The position numbers were made by a program, and so were the translations under genes. DNA of 64,000 bases, taken from SOIA01 sp964348015. GTDB lineage: Bacteria; Acidobacteriota; Aminicenantia; Aminicenantales; Aminicenantaceae. This document shows positions 52,633-60,411 of the stretch, piece by piece (within the stretch, counting starts at the first letter, position 1; every line of letters starts with the position of its first letter). The stretch spans positions 30,056 to 94,055 of the forward strand of contig CAYGBC010000013.1 in assembly GCA_964348015.1 (NCBI GenBank), in the 5' to 3' direction. The notes under the pieces were generated by a model that worked only from the letters and a program-made list of their open reading frames with translations, did no database searches and was not told the DNA's origin.

Positions 52633-54108
52633 ATGAAGAAAAACATTATCCCACTCATCGCATTTTTACTCGTGATTTCGGTCTTATCTAATGCCGGAGA
52701 AAAGGCCCAGCGTATCGAAAAGAAGACTCTGGAATCTGTCCAGGGAGAAGTGGCAAGCACGAATTATAAGGAAGTGAGAATAAAGAAATTCCCGGTGGCT
52801 GTTCAGTGCTGGACCTTCAGGAAATTTACATTCTATGAAACTCTGGAAAAGGCCAGAGAGCTCGGGATAAAGTACCTGCAGCCCTATCCAGGGCAGGCTT
52901 TGAGCCGGGACGTGAAGGGGGTCCGGTTCAACCACGACCTCAGTGATGAGTGGATCAAGAAGATCAGAGAGAAGTTAGGAGAATATGGGATTTCTCTTGT
53001 CAGCTATGGTGTGGTGGGATTCGAGAACACGGAAGAGAGCATGCAGAAAGTCTTTGATTTTGCTCGAAAAATGAGGATCCGGACCATCGTGACAGAGCCC
53101 AGGTTCGAGGATGCGTCCCTGCTGGAAAAAATGGTGAAAAAATACAACATCAACGTAGCCATCCACAATCATCCCGATCCCTCCAAGTACTTCCATCCTG
53201 AGACTGTCCTGGAATACGTCAAGGGGCTTGACGAGCGCATCGGTGCGTGCGCGGACACGGGCCACTGGATGCGTTCCGGAATAAATCCTGTGGAAGCGCT
53301 CCGGTTGCTCAAGGGACGGATCATCGATGTCCATCTTAAAGACCTGGATGTCTTCGGGTCCAAGAAAGCCCGTGATGTTCCCTTTGGACAGGGGAAAGCC
53401 AATGTCCACGACATTCTGGCTGAACTGACCCTGCAGAACTTCCATGGATTTCTTGCTGTAGAGCACGAGAATCCCGGTGACGTGGACAACCCTTCACCGC
53501 CCATTCGAAAAGGGATCGAATACATAGAAAGCATTACGTATTACCAGGATTATGAAGAGATACTGAAATGGAGCTGGGGACGATATGCCAAGCACGGATG
53601 GAATCATTATGGGCCCGGCTATTTCGAACTGGATGGAAAAACCGGAGTTCTGAAGGGGCAGGGAGGAATGGGCCTCCTCTGGTACAGCCGGAAAGAGTAC
53701 AAAGACTTTATCCTGGATTTGGAGTACAAGTGCGCGGACAAATTCACGAATTCAGGAGTTTTTGTCAGAGTTCCGGAAGTCCCCACGAGCGATGATTACA
53801 TCTATCACTCTTTCGAGGTCCAGGTCTATGACAACGGAAAGGATATACACAAGACGGCCGCGGTGTATGACGCGGAGCCTCCGACTCTCGATGCCTTTAA
53901 AGAACCGGGTGAATGGAATCACATGAAGATCACGTTCAAGGGGAACCGGATTAGGGTGGAGTTGAACGGCAAACTGGTCCTGGATTGGGAAGCTGAGCCC
54001 CGCGGTAAAGTCAGGGATTTTGCTCAGGAGGGATACATCGGACTCCAGAACCATGACAGCCGTTCTCCGATCTTCTTCCGAAATATTTTTATCAAGGAAT
54101 TGCGATAA
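52633..54108 (+). CDS. Sugar isomerase-like TIM barrel fused to DUF1080 (3-keto-disaccharide hydrolase family)
   Basis: This 491-residue exported protein has a signal peptide, then an AP-endonuclease-2/xylose-isomerase-like TIM barrel (about 50-310, with NHPDPSK, CADTGHW and DVHLKDLD supplying likely metal ligands), then a DUF1080 beta-jelly-roll (about 330-490, with GMGLLWYSRKEYKDF). DUF1080 is now known as a 3-keto-glycoside hydrolase family, and isomerase-like barrels are common partners. The fusion puts both steps in one chain. GGGGAG five bases before the ATG decides the start. It closes the DoxX-Gfo-MFS-Gfo set. Confidence 0.87.
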   Translation: MKKNIIPLIAFLLVISVLSNAGEKAQRIEKKTLESVQGEVASTNYKEVRIKKFPVAVQCWTFRKFTFYETLEKARELGIKYLQPYPGQALSRDVKGVRFNHDLSDEWIKKIREKLGEYGISLVSYGVVGFENTEESMQKVFDFARKMRIRTIVTEPRFEDASLLEKMVKKYNINVAIHNHPDPSKYFHPETVLEYVKGLDERIGACADTGHWMRSGINPVEALRLLKGRIIDVHLKDLDVFGSKKARDVPFGQGKANVHDILAELTLQNFHGFLAVEHENPGDVDNPSPPIRKGIEYIESITYYQDYEEILKWSWGRYAKHGWNHYGPGYFELDGKTGVLKGQGGMGLLWYSRKEYKDFILDLEYKCADKFTNSGVFVRVPEVPTSDDYIYHSFEVQVYDNGKDIHKTAAVYDAEPPTLDAFKEPGEWNHMKITFKGNRIRVELNGKLVLDWEAEPRGKVRDFAQEGYIGLQNHDSRSPIFFRNIFIKELR

Positions 54109-54117
54109 CTCCTGAAC

Positions 54118-54152
54118 CTCCTCTCTTGAGCCGCGGTTTTTCAAGCGAGGAG
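54118..54152 (+). terminator. Hairpin between the DUF1080 gene and the crp gene
   Basis: Eleven of twelve positions pair between 54118-54129 and 54141-54152, around an 11-base loop (GCCGCGGTTTT). No T-run follows, so it may be a transcript-end or processing hairpin; the TCTTGA/TCAAGC core also resembles a Crp/Fnr half-site pair but with an 11-base spacer. Confidence 0.4.
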
Positions 54153-54183
54153 ACAGAAATATTTAAAATTCGGATTCGCACTG

Positions 54184-54801
54184 ATGAAGGATTTTGATCA
54201 AGTCGTCAAAAGCCTGGGCATTCCCAAGGAATATCACAAAGGAGAGGTGCTGTTCAGTGCCCAGGAAAAGGCGCAGGGTTTCTACTATGTGGAATCCGGA
54301 GAGATCCGCGTTTATAAAATGGATGAGAACGGTCGGGAAATCGAAATCGTGCGCTTGGATCCGGGTGATTTCCTGGGAGAAGCCATAGTTTTTGTCTCTT
54401 CCGTTTTTCCGTTCTTCGCTCAAGCGGTGAAGGACTCCAAGGTCTTGTATTTTGGCAAGTCGACAATACTCCGGGAAATGGAGAGGGATTCTTCCGTGGC
54501 GAAGTTCTTTGTGACTCTGTTGGCTCAAAAATGTGTTGTTCTGAGCAGCCGGATCGAATCCCTCGGTCTTCAGACCGTGAGGCAGAGGCTGATCCAGTAT
54601 TTGCTTTCAAACTGTTCAGGGGAGAAACAGTGCCTAATTGAGCTGGGGATTAAGAAAGCCGAACTGGCAAAGATCCTGGGAACGATAAGCGAGACACTCT
54701 CCCGGAACCTCAAACAGATGCAGGAAGAAGGGCTCATTGAAGTTGAAGCCAACAGGATTCGAGTCGTGGACTGTTGTCGAATGAGATCAGAGCTTTCCTG
54801 A
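54184..54801 (+). CDS. Crp/Fnr-family transcription regulator
   Basis: This 205-residue protein has a cyclic-nucleotide-binding-type beta-barrel (about 15-120, with GEIRVYK and GDFLGEAIVF), a long dimer helix and a Crp-type helix-turn-helix (TISETLSRNLKQM) near the end. It lacks the N-terminal four-cysteine cluster site of Fnr and the cAMP-binding arginine/serine signature of Crp, so its ligand may be haem, NO or another signal. A perfect TTGAC-N4-GTCAA palindrome lies downstream, in front of the ferredoxin gene, and is its likely operator. No strong ribosome site is seen before the ATG. Confidence 0.88.
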   Translation: MKDFDQVVKSLGIPKEYHKGEVLFSAQEKAQGFYYVESGEIRVYKMDENGREIEIVRLDPGDFLGEAIVFVSSVFPFFAQAVKDSKVLYFGKSTILREMERDSSVAKFFVTLLAQKCVVLSSRIESLGLQTVRQRLIQYLLSNCSGEKQCLIELGIKKAELAKILGTISETLSRNLKQMQEEGLIEVEANRIRVVDCCRMRSELS

Positions 54802-55107
54802 ATTATTCATAAAATCTGCCGACACCCTATTCAAAACATCTTATATGGAAAATAATTATTCTGATGTCGGCATCTTTTCCCCTTCGGGCGAGCCGATCTT
54901 ACCGCATCTACATTGTTACAGCCCAATCGCGGTGGGAGACCACGTCATCACGAGCGATCGAAGAGAGTGTGGTGATCTCATGCCTTTGCGCAAAGGCATG
55001 AGATTGCCGCTGTCGCTTCTCTCCTCGCAACGATGTCTACTGCAACCTCGACTCGTGAATAACTCAGGTCCCCTGAATTATTCATAAAACCTGCCGACAC
55101 CTTATTC
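54797..55107. repeat. 36-bp direct repeats flanking a REP-like palindrome
   Basis: A 36-base sequence beginning CCTGAATTATTCATAAAA occurs at 54797-54832 and, with two differences, at 55072-55107. The first copy contains the stop of the crp gene. Between them lies a palindromic REP-like unit (about 54945-55045) with a GATCTCATGCC...GGCATGAGAT core and the same GAGATTGCCG motif as the repeat at 14466. A second hairpin at 55056-55084 pairs TGAATAACTCAGG with CCTGAATTATTCA. The layout looks like an inserted intergenic element flanked by long duplications. The rest of the gap up to the ferredoxin gene holds a terminator and operator. Confidence 0.7.
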
Positions 55108-55153
55108 TATCGTTTTAAAAGGGGATCAGCCCCTCTCTTCTCAAAAAAAACTG

Positions 55154-55174
55154 AAAGGGACTGTCTCCCTTTTT
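55154..55174 (+). terminator. Intrinsic-terminator-like hairpin before the Fnr-type operator
   Basis: A 7-bp stem (AAAGGGA with TCCCTTT) around a CTGTC loop is followed by a short T-run. It would isolate the ferredoxin promoter from transcription coming from the crp side. A smaller GGGG...CCCC hairpin lies just upstream. Confidence 0.6.
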
Positions 55175-55182
55175 CTTGACCT

Positions 55183-55225
55183 CTTGACTTAAGTCAAGGA
55201 AATCTCCGCATGATACACTTATTAT
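55183..55225 (+). promoter_or_regulatory. Crp/Fnr-type operator and class II promoter of the ferredoxin gene
   Basis: The perfect 16-base palindrome CTTGACTTAAGTCAAG (55183-55198) fits the TTGAC-N4-GTCAA form of Fnr/Dnr-type sites. A TATTAT -10 element lies at 55220-55225. With transcription starting near 55232, the palindrome centre falls exactly at -41.5, the class II activation position. An extra half-site CTTGAC lies at 55175-55180. The regulator is probably the product of the crp-like gene just upstream. Confidence 0.75.
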
Positions 55226-55260
55226 GAAGATAGAATAATCAAACCTAAGGAGAGATGAAT

Positions 55261-56043
55261 ATGGCAAAGAGAAAGATTATTGAGATCGATAGAGACAAGT
55301 GCGATGGATGCGGATTGTGCACGGATGCCTGTGCGGAAGGCGCCCTGGTTCTTGATGAGGAAAACAAGGCTGTCCTGGCAAAGGAGATTTACTGTGACGG
55401 AATGGGTGCCTGCCTGGATGTCTGTCCGACTGATGCACTGAAGATCGTGGAAAGGGAGAGCCAAGAATACGACCCGAAAGCGACGTTTCAGCATGTCCTG
55501 AAAACTCGAGGGGAAGAGGCGGCAGAGCACGTCCACGGGATTGATATAAATGAAAAAAACAAAGACGAGCGAAATCAACCTGAAGCCTGCGGGACTCCCA
55601 TGGGATGTCCAGGAAGCGTGGCGCGTGAAATAGACAGAAATTCTGCGGCCAGTGAGGAACGGTCAATCTCGGGCGCTTCGGAACTGTCGCAGTGGCCTAT
55701 ACAGCTTCACCTCGTATCCCCGTATGCTCCCTATTTCAACGAGACAGACCTTCTGATCGCAGCAGATTGCACAGCGTTTGCCCTGGGAAGCTTCCACCAG
55801 GATTTGCTCAAGGGGAAGAAGCTGGTCATTGCCTGCCCCAAGCTGGATGATACGACTCCATACGTTGAGAAAATCGCAGAGATTCTTAAAAATAACACTA
55901 TATATTCTCTAACAGTCGCGATCATGACCGTGCCGTGCTGCTCAGGCTTGTACCATATCGTGCAGAAGGCTGTCGAGCTATCCGGGACAAATATCAACAT
56001 CAAGAAGGTTGTCGTCGGGATCGACGGGCAGCTGGTTTCCTGA
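55261..56043 (+). CDS. Di-cluster ferredoxin protein with a C-terminal partner domain
   Basis: This 260-residue protein has two ferredoxin motifs at the N-terminus: CDGCGLCTDACAEGA, and a second with an unusual opening, CDGMGACLDVCP, that has lost one cysteine. A linker with CGTPMGCPG follows, then an alpha/beta domain with AADCTAF, VIACPKLDD and VPCCSG. This protein type commonly sits next to Crp/Fnr regulators in anaerobes, often in NO or redox-stress regulons together with hybrid cluster protein; no hcp is in the window. The second of two close ATGs was chosen because AAGGAG lies eight bases before it. Its expression is probably switched by the operator upstream. Confidence 0.87.
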   Translation: MAKRKIIEIDRDKCDGCGLCTDACAEGALVLDEENKAVLAKEIYCDGMGACLDVCPTDALKIVERESQEYDPKATFQHVLKTRGEEAAEHVHGIDINEKNKDERNQPEACGTPMGCPGSVAREIDRNSAASEERSISGASELSQWPIQLHLVSPYAPYFNETDLLIAADCTAFALGSFHQDLLKGKKLVIACPKLDDTTPYVEKIAEILKNNTIYSLTVAIMTVPCCSGLYHIVQKAVELSGTNINIKKVVVGIDGQLVS

Positions 56044-56193
56044 TTTCCGACTTCTCAATCTTATCGAAAAGAATTCTTGCCTATTTCTGTAGAATATCAG
56101 ATAATGAACTCTCCTTGACGTTCGCTTCTTTTAATCCACGACTAAAAGCGGTGTTTCGTTTAAGGAGTAGTCCAATGTTTTTTGAGGTGTAAA

Positions 56194-56448
56194 ATGACAG
56201 TTCAGATTTATGTGGGAAACTTGAATTACAGGATGACGGAGGATTCTCTTCGAGAATTGTTCGCCAAGTATGGGGAAGTCGTGTCTGTGAAGATCGTTCA
56301 GGATCGGTATTCCGGCAGGTCTAAAGGATTTGGATTTGTGGAAATGTCTGATAAGGATGAGGGTGAAAAAGCGATCCAGGGGCTCAATGATTCCGAAGTG
56401 GAAGGCAGAAATATTCGAGTGAATTTTGCCAGGCCGAGAAGGGAGTAG
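56194..56448 (+). CDS. RRM-type RNA-binding protein
   Basis: This 84-residue protein is a single RNA recognition motif. RNP2 reads IYVGNL and RNP1 reads KGFGFVEM, with the aromatic residues that stack on RNA bases. Bacterial single-RRM proteins are cold- or stress-induced RNA binders. The ATG with GAGGTG five bases upstream is preferred over an earlier TTG. It is followed by the FKBP gene after five bases, so both are probably in one transcript. Confidence 0.92.
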   Translation: MTVQIYVGNLNYRMTEDSLRELFAKYGEVVSVKIVQDRYSGRSKGFGFVEMSDKDEGEKAIQGLNDSEVEGRNIRVNFARPRRE

Positions 56449-56453
56449 AGTTC

Positions 56454-56885
56454 GTGGCAGATAAAGTAAAAAAGGGAGATACAATCAGGGTTCATTACAC
56501 GGGTAAATTAGAGGATGGTCAGGAGTTCGATTCTTCTTTGAAGAGAGATCCACTCCAGTTCGAAGTGGGAGCGGGGAGAGTGATCAAGGGATTCGAGGAT
56601 GCCGTGGTGGATTTGAAGAAGGGAGATAAAAAGACAGTGACGATTTCTCCTGATGACGCATACGGCGAACGCGATGACAATCTCCTGATTGAAATGCCCA
56701 AAAAAAGTGTCCCCGAGAACGTGACTCCTGAAGTTGGGATGAGGTTTCAGCTTGTCAATCAACAAGGACAGGCTGTTCCGGTTGTCGTGGCTGAAGTGCT
56801 TGATGATTCGCTCAAGTTAGATGCGAATCATCCTCTCGCAGGGAAAACACTTGTGTTCGATATAGAGGTTGTGGAAATACTCTAA
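56454..56885 (+). CDS. FKBP-type peptidyl-prolyl isomerase (SlyD-like)
   Basis: This 143-residue cytosolic protein has the SlyD layout: an FKBP core (VHYTGKLEDGQEFDSS, FEVGAGRVIKGFEDAV) with an inserted insert-in-flap chaperone region (SVPENVTPEVGMRFQL). The His/Cys-rich metal-binding tail of E. coli SlyD is absent. It starts at GTG five bases after the RRM gene. It would assist folding of proline-limited proteins. Confidence 0.92.
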   Translation: MADKVKKGDTIRVHYTGKLEDGQEFDSSLKRDPLQFEVGAGRVIKGFEDAVVDLKKGDKKTVTISPDDAYGERDDNLLIEMPKKSVPENVTPEVGMRFQLVNQQGQAVPVVVAEVLDDSLKLDANHPLAGKTLVFDIEVVEIL

Positions 56886-57101
56886 TCGTATGAATGGGAT
56901 CTCTCATGGGATTCCAGAGTCTTATTCAACGGGAAATATCTTCATATCCGTCCGAACCACAAGATTTTTTCGGTTCGATCTTGGAAAGTTTTACCGGGCA
57001 GAAATTATCCGGCGGATTTTTAAAATTCTGAATAGCTGTTTTTGAAATTTCAGCCGAATGCCGCATATCGGAATGAATGATTTCGGGTAGGAATTTCATA
57101 C

Positions 57102-58010
57102 ATGCGTCAAGAAACCAAGAAAGCTGTACTCGCGGCTTTATTCGGGAACCTCGGGATAGCCATCTTTAAACTGGTGGCCGCTTTGATGAGCGGCTCCTCT
57201 TCTATGCTTGCAGAGGGTTATCATTCTGTATCCGATACATTTAACCAGGTTCTCCTTCTTATAGGCTTGAAAAAGAGCCGGAGAGCGCCGGATAAGCAGC
57301 ATCGGTTCGGACACGGGAAGGAACAGTTTTTCTGGTCTTTCATGGTCGCTATTGTTTTATTCGGTATCGCGGGGACATTGTCCATAAGGGAGGGATACCA
57401 TAAATTTTTAAACCCGGAGCCCATTCATCATATCGGATTGACCTATCTGGCTATAGGCGTGGCCATCGTATTCGAAAGTTTTGCCTTCAGAATTGCCGTG
57501 AAGAGCATACGGAGGGAGATAAAGGCAGAAGAGCACACAGGCATTATCGAAGCCATAAGGCATTCGAAGGACCCTGTGACTCTTACAGTCCTGTTCGAGG
57601 ATGCTCTTGCGCTTGCAGGTCTTTTGATCGCTGCCGTGGCCATCACTCTGACACATTTGACAGGAATCCTGGTTATTGATGCGGTCGCTTCGATGATCAT
57701 CGGAGTTCTTCTGATGGTCTTTGCGGCATTCCTGGCATTCGAAACAAAAAAGCTTATAGTGGGAGAGGCTGTAACGCCGCTCAAAAGAAAAAGGATCCTC
57801 GGGGCCGTCAATTCTTTCAGTCAAGTGGAAAAGATCGTCAGTTTGAAAACCATGCATTTCAGCCCGGATGAGGTTCTCGTCACGCTCGAAATTAACTACA
57901 AGGACGACTTGGTCACTGATGAACTTGAAGAGATAAACAACAGGATCGAGAAAAAGATAAGAGAGATCATCCCGGACGCGAAAATATACCTGGAGCCGGA
58001 GGATAAATAG
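57102..58010 (+). CDS. Cation diffusion facilitator transporter
   Basis: This 302-residue inner-membrane protein has about six helices and a cytoplasmic C-terminal domain. The first metal-site helix has EGYHSVSDT with the conserved H-x-x-x-D, and the second has FEDALALAG with aspartate but no His partner. It differs clearly from the other family member at the window start. The exported ion is unknown. The ATG has TAGGA nine bases upstream. It precedes the Fe-S protein gene by 27 bases. Confidence 0.9.
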   Translation: MRQETKKAVLAALFGNLGIAIFKLVAALMSGSSSMLAEGYHSVSDTFNQVLLLIGLKKSRRAPDKQHRFGHGKEQFFWSFMVAIVLFGIAGTLSIREGYHKFLNPEPIHHIGLTYLAIGVAIVFESFAFRIAVKSIRREIKAEEHTGIIEAIRHSKDPVTLTVLFEDALALAGLLIAAVAITLTHLTGILVIDAVASMIIGVLLMVFAAFLAFETKKLIVGEAVTPLKRKRILGAVNSFSQVEKIVSLKTMHFSPDEVLVTLEINYKDDLVTDELEEINNRIEKKIREIIPDAKIYLEPEDK

Positions 58011-58037
58011 CCAGGCTCCGTAGAGGAAAAGACAAGA

Positions 58038-58883
58038 GTGTGTGAGTTTTGCCACAAACATGGAGAAGGGCGAAAGTGGTATTTGGAAGCGAGTAACTAT
58101 TCAGAAGACTTGCTGAGTGACCTCCGGCGGCGAAAATACATCATGGATTTTTTCAAAAGGCCGGAATCCACTCGCAGAGATATTCAAAGACTGAATGACC
58201 TTGACAGGGCGCCAGGTTTTGTCAGGCGGGCGATAATTCGTTATGTCTCGAACAGGATGAAAAAAGTGCATTTCGGTCAGGTGGTCCCGATCGAAGAAGT
58301 TGAACGTATCTTCGGATTTGTGACATCCGTGGCTCGTTATTCCTGTTTCTGCCGTCATATGACACTGGGTTCGGAACAGAGATACTGTTTCGGAGTCAGC
58401 ATGGCTCCCAAAGGTGGAGAATTGGCACGGATTATCCGCGAGATCGATGTGGCCTATATGACCGGTCCTCAGACGGCTGGAATCGAACAGATGAGTAAAG
58501 AAGAGGCGCTGTCTTTCATGCGGGAACACGAAAGGGAAGGTCTCTGCCATACCGTCTGGACGTTTGTGGCCCCATTCATCGCAGGTTTCTGCAGCTGTGA
58601 CAGGACGGATTGCCTCGCCATGAAGACGACTGTGACTCATGGGCTGCCGGTCATGTTCCGGGCCGAATACGTGGCCGGAGTGGATCCTGGGTTGTGCACG
58701 GGCTGTCGAGAGTGCATGCGCGTTTGCCAGTTCGGAGCCATTGGATACAGTGTGTCCCTGGATAAGAGTTGGATCGATCCCAGACGGTGTTATGGCTGCG
58801 GCATCTGCCGTTCGGTGTGCTCAGCAGAAGCGATTTCTCTGAATGACCGTTCAGCAGATTCAACGGCTTCGTCCCTCTGGTAG
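58038..58883 (+). CDS. Cysteine-rich 4Fe-4S protein
   Basis: This 281-residue protein ends in two ferredoxin motifs (CTGCRECMRVC and CYGCGICRSVC). Ahead of these, an unassigned region of about 200 residues carries further cysteines: CEFCHK at the N-terminus, YSCFCRHM and RYCFG in the middle, and GFCSCDRTDC. These could bind another cluster or metal. It starts at GTG with AGAGGA ten bases upstream. It lies between a cation efflux gene and a PLP decarboxylase in a close string. A redox-linked role is likely, but its partner cannot be told. Confidence 0.75.
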   Translation: MCEFCHKHGEGRKWYLEASNYSEDLLSDLRRRKYIMDFFKRPESTRRDIQRLNDLDRAPGFVRRAIIRYVSNRMKKVHFGQVVPIEEVERIFGFVTSVARYSCFCRHMTLGSEQRYCFGVSMAPKGGELARIIREIDVAYMTGPQTAGIEQMSKEEALSFMREHEREGLCHTVWTFVAPFIAGFCSCDRTDCLAMKTTVTHGLPVMFRAEYVAGVDPGLCTGCRECMRVCQFGAIGYSVSLDKSWIDPRRCYGCGICRSVCSAEAISLNDRSADSTASSLW

Positions 58884-58964
58884 AGACTGAGAGAGGGTGT
58901 TGCTGCGGATCAATACAGCAGGAATAGAATCGCAAATGTATTCTTCGTCTTGTGGAGGTTTCGT

Positions 58965-60380
58965 ATGAAAAATGTCACGGACCTTGAACTCTCTCCCGAA
59001 GCCATGTTGCGTATGGGGAAGTCTGCTGTCGAAGCCGCAGTCAACCATATCCTCAACCTGCCTCATGCTCCTCGCTCCAACCTGGACGACAGTCTTAAAG
59101 TGGCTCAATCGTTGAGGGAGCCGCCTCCTGAAAATGGCAGGGATTTCGAATCCATTCTGGATTTATTCATGAATAAAGTGATTCCGGTCTCGATCAACAC
59201 TCCGCATCCGGCCTACTTGGGCTATATTCCTGGGGGTGGTCTGTACCCTTCGGCGGTAGCAGATTTTTTAGCAGCAGCCACGAATCGTTTCGTCGGAGTG
59301 TGGTTCGCGGCTCCGGCCGCCGCACGGCTGGAAACGAATGTCCTGGAGTGGTTTACGAAGTGGATGGGCTATCCCAGGTCCACCCGCGGCATACTGACCA
59401 GCGGTGGCTCTTTGGCCACCTTCAGCGCACTCGTGGCGGCCAGAAAACATCTCTTGAATGAAGATATATCCCGTGGTGTGGTTTATGCCTCAGACCAAGC
59501 CCATCACTGCGTGATGAAGGTGGCTCTTCTGGCGGGAATTCCCGAACAGAACATCCGATTGCTGTCTGTGGATAAGAATTTCAGGGCTCTTCCGGACCGG
59601 TTTGAGAGGGCCATAAAAACGGATTTGAAGAAAGGGAAAAAGCCTTTTTTCCTGGTCGGGAATGCAGGTACGACGAATTCCGGGGCAGTGGATCCACTGT
59701 CTGACCTGGCCGAGGTGGCAAAGAAATCCGGACTCTGGTACCACATCGACGCCGCTTACGGTGGATTCTTTAACCTGTGTAAGCAGGGAAAAAAGGCTCT
59801 TCGAGGGCTTGAGCAGTCTGATTCTCTCGTGCTCGATCCGCATAAAGGGCTTTTTGTCCCTTACGGCTCGGGAAGTTTGCTGGTGAAAGACGGCGAGCTT
59901 CTCAGGTCCGCCCACATGCTGACAGCTGAGTATCTCATGGATCATCTGACACCCGAAGGGGAAGAGAGTGCTGCGGACTTCTCTCCGGAATTGTCCCGCC
60001 CTTACCGCGGTTTAAGAGTTTGGCTCCCGATAAAATTATTCGGAGTGAAGGCCTTCAGGGAAAATCTGGCTGAAAAATTAGAGCTGACCCAGTGGATGTA
60101 CAAACGCTTTTTGGAAGAGCCGGGATTTGAATGCATGACTGTTCCTGAACTGAGCGTTATTACCTTCCGGTATCGTCCGAAAAAAGGGGATGTGGAAGAA
60201 TTCAACCGGAAATTACTGGCTTCTATCGTCAAGAGCAAAAAGCTCTTTCTTTCCAGCACGCTCCTGCATGGAGAGTTTGTTATACGGGTCTGCATACTCA
60301 GCTTTAGAACCCATAGGGCCGAAGTGGAAGAGGCTTTTGAGATCATAAAGAATGCCGCGCACAAATTGGATAAGGAGTAA
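58965..60380 (+). CDS. PLP-dependent decarboxylase, group II (AADC-like)
   Basis: This 471-residue fold-type I enzyme belongs to the group II decarboxylases of aromatic amino acids, glutamate and related compounds. PLP binding is supported by Lys294 in LDPHKGLFVPYG, the aspartate and alanine in HIDAAYGGF, and the TSGGSLAT and NAGTT loops. Substrate choice (tyrosine, tryptophan, phenylalanine or a smaller amino acid) cannot be read reliably. The ATG with GGAGG six bases upstream gives the normal length. A DUF1460 gene follows 31 bases later. Confidence 0.9.
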   Translation: MKNVTDLELSPEAMLRMGKSAVEAAVNHILNLPHAPRSNLDDSLKVAQSLREPPPENGRDFESILDLFMNKVIPVSINTPHPAYLGYIPGGGLYPSAVADFLAAATNRFVGVWFAAPAAARLETNVLEWFTKWMGYPRSTRGILTSGGSLATFSALVAARKHLLNEDISRGVVYASDQAHHCVMKVALLAGIPEQNIRLLSVDKNFRALPDRFERAIKTDLKKGKKPFFLVGNAGTTNSGAVDPLSDLAEVAKKSGLWYHIDAAYGGFFNLCKQGKKALRGLEQSDSLVLDPHKGLFVPYGSGSLLVKDGELLRSAHMLTAEYLMDHLTPEGEESAADFSPELSRPYRGLRVWLPIKLFGVKAFRENLAEKLELTQWMYKRFLEEPGFECMTVPELSVITFRYRPKKGDVEEFNRKLLASIVKSKKLFLSSTLLHGEFVIRVCILSFRTHRAEVEEAFEIIKNAAHKLDKE

Positions 60381-60411
60381 GGATAGAACGCGACTCAAAA
60401 CTTAAAGTCAA

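Noticed and set aside
54845..55087. 80-codon open frame in the gap after the crp gene
   Set aside because: It runs through the palindromic repeat and the right direct repeat, and has no coding signature.
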